In this document: positions 57,901-64,000 of the stretch, one piece after another
Numbering within the stretch: position 1 is the first letter of the stretch
How the letters are laid out: every line of letters begins with the position of its first letter
Assembly (NCBI GenBank): GCA_963733905.1
Contig: CAVTEU010000012.1
Coordinates: 45,005-109,004 of the forward strand
Direction: 5' to 3'
Length of the DNA: 64,000 nt
DNA from: DATADW01 sp963733905
GTDB lineage: Bacteria; Actinomycetota; Acidimicrobiia; Spongiisociales; DATADW01
The notes under the pieces: generated by a model
Database searches by the model: none
Seen by the model: only the letters and a program-made list of their open reading frames with translations
Told to the model about the DNA's origin: nothing
Position numbers and translations under genes: made by a program

Positions 57901-60795
57901 CGCCCCGGTCACCTCTCCGATGCGCTGGTAGTCGGTGGATGTCAGCAGGTCGCCGGCTCGCCGCTCCACCAGTTCGGTGAGGGCGTACTGCAAGAGAGGA
58001 AGACCTCCAGGCTGGTGGGCGACATCCTCGACGATGCGTTGGGGCAAGCCGGGCTCCCAACGCAGACCCACCGCCCGGGCCGGGGCGGTGACCATTTGGA
58101 TCAGCTCATCCCGAGTCGGGGGCAGCACGGTGACCTGCCCGTCTCGAATCAACGGGGCGATGCGCTCATCGCCGAGAGGGCGGTCGTAGATAGTCGGCCC
58201 GGAGTGTTGCCAGCACCCGGCCACCGTTGTTCATCACTTCCACCAGCAGGTCGATGAACAAGCTCTGGGTCTCGGGATCGTCGACGAGTGTGTAGATCTC
58301 CTCGAACTGGTCGACCACCAGCACCAGTTCTCCGTCGAGGGCCAGACGGCCTACCAAGTTGGCGATTTTCGGGCTGGAGGATTGAGGATCGTCCGCCGCC
58401 GCCAGCGCCCGAAACAGGGCGTCCACCGGACTCGGTCCCGGGGTGAGCGTGATGACCAGGGACCTCTCGAGGCCGTCGACCTCACCCGATGCCAATCGAG
58501 GCACGACTCCGGCGCGGACGACCGAGGATTTGCCCGACCCCGACGGGCCAACTACGGCGACGAATCGATGGCGCCGCAACGCGGTGAATATTGCCGACAC
58601 CAGGTCGTTGCGGCCGTAGAAGTCGGCTGCGTCACCTTCGTCGAAGGGGCGCAGCCCTTTATACGGGTTGCGGGAGACGGTCGCCTCTTCGACCTCGGTC
58701 GCATCTCCTCCCATGGTCGACTCGACTTCGCGCACAAAGGCAACGGCAGACTCGTAGCGGTCGGCTGGATTGGCTGCGGTGGCGCGGGCCAGAACCGGCT
58801 CCAGGTCAGGACTCTGCCCGAGCAGTTGGCGCGCCAGGGTTCCCAGCGCGTACCGGTCGGCGGCGGGCGTTGGCCCGGTGACCGGCTCCTCGGGTGCCCG
58901 GTACTGCGACGCAGACGACACAGAGCGGAGGATCTCGGAGTTGATCAGCCGGGCAGCGATCCCGAAGTCGGACAAGTAGGCATTGCCGGCCCCGTCGAGC
59001 AGGACGTTGGCGGGCTTGAGGTCGCCGTGTGCAATGCCATGGGAATGGGCGTGATCGAGAGCGCTGGCAAGCTGAGCGAGGATGCGACGCGAGGTGGAGG
59101 CGTCGAGCCTCGTCCCGCGCAAGGCATCGTCCAACGAGCCTCCGGGGAGCAGGCCGAGCACGAGGTAGGTGGTATCTGCGGCACGCCAGAAGTCGATGAG
59201 CGGGACGATATGGGGATGGGCGATACGGGCGATCGTGCGCGCCTCGGCCTCGAAACGTCGCACGAATAACGGGTCGGCGGCGAACTCGGGCTTGATCACC
59301 TTTATCGCCACCTCCCGCCCGACAGAAGGCTGGTACGCCCGCCATACCACGCCAAAAGCTCCTTCACCCAGTCGGTCGCGCACTTCGTAGCCGGGGAGCG
59401 ACATCAGACCGGAGCGACTGTCGAGGTCGAGGTCCGCCTCCACCCTCAAGTCGGGGAAGTCGGCGGGGAGGCCAACAAAGACGAGCTGGGCGACACGTTC
59501 TGGGGTCGCCATCCCGCGCAGATTCACCTCTCCGAGGTGATGCACCTGAAGGCCCGCCTGAGCGTTGGCGGTCACATCGCGTTCGGCCGCCGACGACACG
59601 AGAACCTGTCCCCCATGGGCGATGGCACACAGACGGGCGGCCCGGTTTAGTGGCGGACCAAAGAAGTCGCCGCCTCTCTGCTCGGCCTCTCCGAAGTCGA
59701 TGCCGATCCTCACTCGCAGCTCTCCTGCGTCCCCCCAGTCGGCACGTGCCATCCGAGTTTGGATGCCCTCGGAGGCGTCAGCGGCCGCTACTGCGTCGGG
59801 GAGCGCGGCGAGGATGCCGTCACCGGTGTGCTTGAAGACCCGCCCCCCACACCTCTCCACCTCCTCCTGGATGATGGCGTCATGGGTGGTGAGCGCAGCC
59901 GCCATGGCCTGGGGGAATCGGTCCCAGAGCGAAGTCGATCCTTCAATGTCTGTGACCAGGAATGCCAGACGATGCGTGACTGGTGTGGCGACCCCGGCCG
60001 ACAGCGACGCGTCCTGTTCGAGAATGCGCAGCTCGAGATCCTGGAGTTCCTGCGAAGGACTGATGCCGAGCTCTTCGGCCAGGTAACGCTCGGTTCGCCG
60101 GAATGCCTTGAGCGCCTCCGCCTGACGTCCCGAGCGATACAGGGCGAGCATGTGCTGAGCGCGCAACCTCTCCCTGGTGGGGTTGTCCTCGGCGAGGGCT
60201 TCCAGCTCGGCCACGAGGTCGACAGCGTGCCCGGATGCGAGATCGGCCTCGACTCTCAGCTCAACCGCCTCGAGGCGGAGAGCCTCGAGGCGCCTCACTT
60301 CCGGCTCGAGCCCGGGAACGTCGATCAGGTCGGCGTAGGGCCGCCCACGCCATCCTGCCAGCATGGCCCGGAGAGTGGTGGAGACGGCGGCCGGATCGGT
60401 CGCCACCCCAGATCGGGCTTGGTTCAACGTCTCGACGAAGACGTTGGCATCAATCGTCGACGGGTCGACGTCGAAGCGATACGAGCCACGGTCGAAAACG
60501 ATGCGACGGCCGAACAACTGGCGGAGGCTGGGAGACGTGGGTATGGAGGCTGGCGCGGGTTCCCGGTGAAGCGTCGTCACCCCACACGGCAGTGATCAGA
60601 GCATCGGTCGGAGATCGGGTCCGGGACCGAGGCGATGAGGATGGCCAATATGGCCCGTTGTCGGGCTCCGCCGAGTGCGACGATGCTTCCTTCGACCTCC
60701 ACCTCCAGCGGCCCAAGGACGCGGATCATTGAGGCTGGAAGAGAGCTTTCAGCTGTGGGACGGGTGTCTCGAATTGCCGTCGACCGACCGAGCAT
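54987..60795 (-). CDS. Giant signalling protein: SARP wHTH/BTAD - class III cyclase - Ser/Thr kinase - nSTAND NTPase - TM - WD40-like, many frameshifts
   Basis: About 1,930 residues. Start ATG 60795 with AAGGAG six bases upstream. Order with approximate residues: wHTH 23-105 (MIRVLGPLEVEVEGSIVAL, DALITAVWGDDASPGTRASL); BTAD 105-250 (LRAQHMLALYRSGRQAEALK); cyclase 275-435 (LVTDIEGSTSLWDRF, KHTGDGILAALP, GPPLNRAARL: both metal Asp present); kinase 468-670 (LGEGAFGVVWRAY, VAIKVIKPEF, AHGDLKPANVLL, SDFGIAAR; HGD instead of HRD); nSTAND ~700-1100 (NPYKGLRPFDEGDAADFYGR, Walker A VGPSGSGKSSVVRAG, LVVDQFEEIYTLV); TM ~1,150 (LTAILAVFAVVGVTLGAIAA); then propeller blades such as YALSPDGRLLAIGTSEGFVH and the end FTRAECDRYGFGTDCPTLDQ. 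At least eight indels (e.g. ~60620, 60560, 58190, 57555, 56370, 55420) must be bridged. Whether all domains are one polypeptide depends on those corrections; the cyclase, kinase and nSTAND core (58166-60580) is a single uninterrupted frame. Confidence 0.87.
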
Positions 60796-61130
60796 TGTCC
60801 GCTCCTTGAGCTGCCTACTCGTCGTCGCCGCAAAGCATCCGGATAGCCACTAAAAAACCGCTAAAGGCCCTGATCGGGGCCCCGGGCGGCCGAGCCTCAC
60901 CGAGGGTAATGCCTGCGCAGTGTCTGTAGAGCGGCGAAAAAGCGATTCGGTCCTGAATGAACTTGCCGGGCTGCTCTTGAACAACTACGCACAACGTGAT
61001 TCCTCTGGACTAGTTTGACCAACAAGCGGACCTGTTTGTCTTTAGCTGTGCCATGCACCGCTCGGATGTACGCCGCAATCGTCGTGGACCGCTGCCGCCG
61101 AGTCCTTTGGGGAGATCAGGTAGGAGTTCG
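60796..61130. promoter_or_regulatory. Divergent intergenic region with an 11-bp-period direct repeat
   Basis: 335 bases between the giant signalling gene and the acetyltransferase gene. CCACTAAA (60847-60854) and CCGCTAAA (60858-60865) are direct repeats exactly 11 bases apart (TTTAGYGG on the coding side), 52 bases before the start codon of the giant gene. SARP regulators bind direct repeats with this period, so this may be the operator of the protein's own winged-helix domain. Nothing else is recognised in the region apart from an A-rich GAAAAAGCG stretch. Confidence 0.5.
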
Positions 61131-61596
61131 GTGCCGAAGGACAACTCATTCGTTCCCACCGGCTTCAACCCTCCGAACGCGACTGGTCGAAGGCGGGTTG
61201 CAATTGGAGCCGCTCGGCCCCGAGCACAACGAACGCGATTACGCCGCCTGGACATCGAGCATCGACCACATCCGCCGTTCGCCCGGCTACGGCTGGGATG
61301 GCAACTGGCCCCGCCTAATGAGCATCGATGAGAACCGTGCCGATTTGGTGCGCCACGCCGAGGACTTCCTTAATCGCACGGGGTTCACGTTCACCGTCCT
61401 CGACGCCAAAAGGGACGTTGTCGGCTGCGTATACGTGTACCCGGCAGACGACGACGTCCACGACGCCAGGGTGCTCTCATGGGTGCGGGAGTCCGAGGCG
61501 GAGCACGACCTGACGCTCCGGCGGGCGGTGGCCGCATGGCTGGCGAGTGATGCGTGGCCCTTCGTGCGACCGCTCTACGAGCCATTGTTGTCCTGA
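61131..61596 (+). CDS. GNAT-like N-acetyltransferase domain protein, one frameshift
   Basis: Start GTG 61131 with TAGGAG upstream (VPKDNSFVPTGFNPP). A break near 61180 joins LQLEPLGPEHNERDYAAWTS, SIDHIRRSPGYGWDGNWP, HAEDFLNRTGFTFTVLDAKR, VVGCVYVYPADDDVHDARVL, WVRESEAEHDLTLRRAVAAW and LASDAWPF. This matches a family of ~150-residue uncharacterised actinobacterial acetyltransferase-like proteins. Island cargo, divergent from the giant gene. Confidence 0.65.
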
Positions 61597-61619
61597 GCTT
61601 GAAGCGGGCCAGGTGCTCA

Positions 61620-61860
61620 CCAGAAGGGACAGCTGCCAGGGTTGCTCGATCCCCTTGAAACGGTGCAGTCCCCAGTCCATGAGGCGGCTGCCGGATCCAT
61701 CCGATCAGGTCGCGGACCGTTACCTAACCGCTCTGCGGTGATCCCACACAGATCTCGGCTCCAATCTGATCCGTGCCGCTGACGTCGGGCGCCACAGCTG
61801 GCAGCTGCGTCGTCCCGGCATCGGTAGTGCAAGAGGTGGTCACCCACATGGAACCGGCAT
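61620..61860 (-). pseudogene. Possible decayed fragment of a nucleotide cyclase domain
   Basis: On the minus strand MDWGLHRFKGIEQPWQLSLL resembles the conserved end of class III cyclase domains (L-G-x-HxLKGIExPxxL). Upstream pieces in shifting frames (QIGAEICVG; VRDLIGWIRQP) are weakly consistent. No intact frame or catalytic Asp is seen. Confidence 0.3.
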
Positions 61861-61883
61861 GCCATATGCCTTGCGTTCGCCAA

Positions 61884-61985
61884 GTTGAGACCGGTTCTCA
61901 TTCTTGGGGGCCTGTTTGGGCCGCGAGAGGTTGAGAAACAACGGGAGATGATGTGAGATGTTGAGAACTAGTTTCCCCTGATGAG
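61884..61985 (+). repeat. Inverted repeat, left copy (about 100 bp)
   Basis: About 80 percent identical to the reverse complement of 62801-62899. Shared segments include GGTTCTCATTCTTGGG / AGTTCTCATTCTTGGG, GTTTGGGCCGCGA and CCCTGATGAG. Minus-strand reading gives FLNLSRPKQAPKNENRSQLG. Confidence 0.6.
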
Positions 61986-62048
61986 AGGCCCTTTCTGACT
62001 GTTTCCCCTGGTCAGGGGATCGGGCGGGCTTCTCTCGCAGGAAGAAGC

Positions 62049-62088
62049 AGGGGTTCAAATCCCCTCACCTCCACCTAAAAGGCCTGGT
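62049..62088 (+). repeat. Right attachment repeat (attR-like), 40 bp
   Basis: Identical to 53314-53353. It is preceded by a degenerate copy of the tRNA anticodon arm (GCTTCTCTCGCAGGAAGAAGC, from 62028), so it is a 3' tRNA fragment, not a functional tRNA. It defines the right end of an 8.7-kb island. The following 110 bases (62089-62202) hold nothing recognisable. Confidence 0.82.
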
Positions 62089-62202
62089 TCAGATCGACCC
62101 ACCATCGGCCAACAGAACTAGGGCTGAGCGACAAGGCGGGGCGTTCGGACATGCCGATGCGCCGACATCCCGCCGGACGGAATGGCCGCTTGATCTCTCT
62201 GC

Positions 62203-62445
62203 TCAATCGCCCCAGTCCATTTGGCCTACCGGGACGCCCACCTGGCGTGCGTACGCTTCGGCCTCGGCACGGCGTGATTGATCACCACGCCTGTAACGGA
62301 AAATCCGACCGGCGAAAACCACGACGTGCTCGTCGCCGACGGTGAAGTTCGCGTACCAGCCACCCTCGGCCAGTAATGACCCGGCGAGCGTGTCCGCCAG
62401 CTGGTCAGCAACCTCATCGGACGCCTGAACTCCAGGAAGGTCCAT
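62203..62445 (-). CDS. Conserved hypothetical protein, 80 residues
   Basis: MDLPGVQASDEVADQLADTL then GGWYANFTVGDEHVVVFAGR and IFRYRRGDQSRRAEAEAYAR ... VPVGQMDW. I recognise the pattern from short uncharacterised actinobacterial proteins, but no function is known. Just outside the attR-like repeat. Confidence 0.6.
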   Translation of the reverse strand: MDLPGVQASDEVADQLADTLAGSLLAEGGWYANFTVGDEHVVVFAGRIFRYRRGDQSRRAEAEAYARQVGVPVGQMDWGD

Positions 62446-62622
62446 ACCGAGGGCTGAGTGGTGATCGTGGACCCAGCGACGTCACGTCGGGCGACCCGGG
62501 TGAGCATGAGACCGCGGACCTCCAACACTGCACCAACCCGCAGGCTCTCTGCCAGAGCGCCCCTTCAACACAACCCGATTGTCTCACTCGTTGGTCTGGG
62601 CACCGTTGCCATCTCGATCGCG

Positions 62623-62802
62623 TTACGGCTCGGGGCCATCCGGGGTCGATGACGGCGATGTCGAACGAAAGGTGAACTTCGCGTTGACGTCCTTCCATGC
62701 GATCTCGAGAGCGATCTCCATGGCCCGGTCGATGCCCAGCTCGTCGACGTCGAACATCGTGATGACGGTGGTCTCGATCTCTTCAGCGATCTTGACGCTA
62801 CT
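62623..62802 (-). CDS. Small acidic protein, unknown
   Basis: 59 residues from ATG 62802: MSSVKIAEEIETTVITMFDV, DELGIDRAMEIALEIAWKDV, then a Ser/Pro-rich end. The frame is open upstream, but that part lies inside the inverted repeat. The region is visibly less GC-rich than its surroundings. No family is recognised. Confidence 0.4.
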   Translation of the reverse strand, partial: SSVKIAEEIETTVITMFDVDELGIDRAMEIALEIAWKDVNAKFTFRSTSPSSTPDGPEP

Positions 62803-62899
62803 CATCAGGGAAAACGAGTTCTCAACGTCTCGCATCATTTTCCCACTTTTCTCGACCTTCGCGGCCCAAACGTGGCCCAAGAATGAGAACTGGTCTCGG
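62801..62899 (-). repeat. Inverted repeat, right copy (about 100 bp)
   Basis: Reverse-complement partner of 61884-61985. The plus strand here reads FAAQTWPKNENWSRLGASRG to a stop at 62939-62941, similar in AAQTxPK to the frame at 53.4 kb. Possibly ends of former integrase genes. Confidence 0.55.
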
Positions 62900-63112
62900 C
62901 TTGGAGCGAGCCGAGGCGCTCACCCTCTGGCGGCGCACTAGGTCGTCGATGCCGAGGCGGCCGAGGGAACCTCGAGCGGTGGCATATTCAGAAACCGGTG
63001 GCACCGGTTAGACCTCTGCATCAGGTTTCCAAGTTTCTCGGCGGCCTGTTCAATAGACAGTGCACCACCAGGCGGTGCCCCACCCGCAATCCAACAGAAG
63101 GACGACCATCGC

Positions 63113-63963
63113 ATGGCTGACAAGAAAGTATGGCTGATCACAGGCGCCGGCCGTGGCATGGGCGTAGACATTGCCAAGGCCGCGCTCGCCGACGGCGACG
63201 CTGTGGTCGCTACCGCTCGCAACGCCGACACCGTCACCACGGCCCTGGGCCAACACGATGGGCTCCTCGCCGTAAAACTCGACGTCACCGACCCCGCCGC
63301 CGCCACGGCCGCCGTCCAGGTAGCTGTCGAACGGTTCGGCCGCATAGACGTGCTGGTCAACAACGCCGGCAACTTCCACGCCGGGTTCTTCGAGGAGATC
63401 CGGCCCGAGGAGTTCCGGGCGCAGGTCGAGACCATCCTGTTCGGCCCGATCAATGTCACCGCGCCGTGCTTCCAGTTATGCGCGCTCAGCGTTCGGGCCT
63501 CGTCGTCGCCATCTCCTCGACTGCCGGGACCGTGGGCCAAGAGTTCTGCACCGCTTACGCCGCCTCCAAGTTCGGGGTGGAGGGCTGGATCGAGTCGCTG
63601 ACCCCCGAAGTGGCGCCGTTCGGCATCCGCACCATGGTCGTCGAGCCTGGCTTCTTCCGCACCGAGCTGCTCACGCCGGAATCGACCAAGTACGCCGAAC
63701 CTTCCATCGACGACTACGCCGAGCGCACCGAGCAGACCGTCGCTTCCTGGAAGGGCATGAACGGCCAGCAGGGAGGCGACCCCGCCAAGCTCGCCAACGC
63801 CCTGGTCCATCTCGCCGGTCAGAACGCGCCGCCGCTGCGTTTTGTGGCTGGCGCCGACGCCGTCCAGACCGTCGAGCAAAAGGCCAGGACCCTCCTCGCT
63901 CAAGCCGACGCCCACCGAGCACTGTCCAGCAACCTCGCCTTCGACGGCTCGAACACAACCTGA
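63113..63963 (+). CDS. Short-chain dehydrogenase/reductase, one frameshift
   Basis: An NAD(P)-dependent oxidoreductase of the classical SDR type. Cofactor motif WLITGAGRGMGVDIAKAALA, NNAG in DVLVNNAGNFHAGFFEE, catalytic Ser in VAISSTAGTVGQ, and YAASK (Tyr/Lys). A break near 63468 separates VETILFGPINVT from RAVLPVMRAQRSGLVV. C-terminal segment GIRTMVVEPGFFRTELL. About 283 residues. The substrate is unknown. The remaining 37 bases of the window hold nothing identifiable. Confidence 0.88.
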
Positions 63964-64000
63964 GGCTCATGTCGGCGGGTTCGCCTTCGGAGCAGTCAGT

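Noticed and set aside
62028..62090. Second tRNA-Ala gene
   Set aside because: Only the anticodon-stem-to-3'-end part is present; the acceptor 5' strand and D arm are missing. It is an attachment-site fragment.
62938..63915. 325-codon minus-strand frame opposite the SDR gene
   Set aside because: The plus strand has the full SDR motif set; the minus frame shows no recognisable family, although its last 50 codons beyond the SDR start are unexplained.

Overview
The window is very GC-rich, with long reading frames on both strands, frequent GTG and TTG starts, and many genes that overlap their upstream neighbour by a few bases (ATGA, GTGA, TGATG). The gene order mfd - MFS - PpiC lipoprotein - mazG - ispD - eno - ftsB/divIC - DUF501 - ppx - tRNA-Leu is a typical actinobacterial housekeeping block. 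Together with an Eis-type acetyltransferase, tandem DUF427 and BI-1 proteins, this suggests an uncultured high-GC actinobacterium, possibly Acidimicrobiia-like (lineage is inferred, not shown). A striking feature is the number of single-base frameshifts in conserved genes (mfd, ispD, ftsB, ppx, pncB, potB/C/D, MTAP and others). They lie inside intact motifs of essential genes, so I read them as consensus errors of a draft assembly. Genes are annotated across them and each break is noted.

Layout. 0-10.6 kb: DNA repair, cell division, glycolysis and isoprenoid block, ending in tRNA-Leu. 10.6-17.6 kb: ferritin-like protein, DUF1801, hydrolase, GNAT, and a nicotinamide salvage run (PRC-barrel, pncA, pncB, HIT), then a BI-1 membrane protein. 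17.6-31.2 kb: DUF427; an aminotransferase / FAD oxidoreductase / chromate-transporter operon; amidohydrolase; clpP; an SRPBCC-ArsR pair; a complete potABCD polyamine-type ABC transporter; GrpB; DUF4349. 31.3-41.5 kb: a class III cyclase-ATPase-TPR signalling protein, a secreted phosphodiesterase-fold protein, aldehyde dehydrogenase, a lipoprotein, a GSAM-like aminotransferase coupled to a saccharopine-dehydrogenase-like enzyme. 41.5-53.3 kb: membrane protein, Eis-like acetyltransferase, TPP enzyme, uppP, beta-propeller and SAF-domain proteins, MTA phosphorylase, FmdB, galU, moeA, moaC, translin-like protein, tRNA-Ala.

53.3-62.1 kb is a probable integrated island. The 3' half of tRNA-Ala(CGC) and its flank are repeated at 62.05-62.09 kb (40 identical bases), bracketing about 8.7 kb. 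Its main cargo is a gene of about 5.8 kb encoding one giant signalling protein: winged-helix/BTAD regulator, class III nucleotide cyclase, Ser/Thr kinase, nSTAND NTPase, transmembrane helix and WD40-like propeller. It is translationally coupled to a secreted TolB-like lipoprotein, and preceded by an 11-bp-period direct repeat that looks like a SARP-type operator. This is the most interesting locus in the window. Past the island are small hypothetical genes, an inverted repeat pair, and a short-chain dehydrogenase at the right edge.

Several intergenic regions carry a family of short composite repeats (TGGGTT-type runs, GACGGC-type runs, GCTCGCTGCGCTCGC palindromes) that no gene explains.
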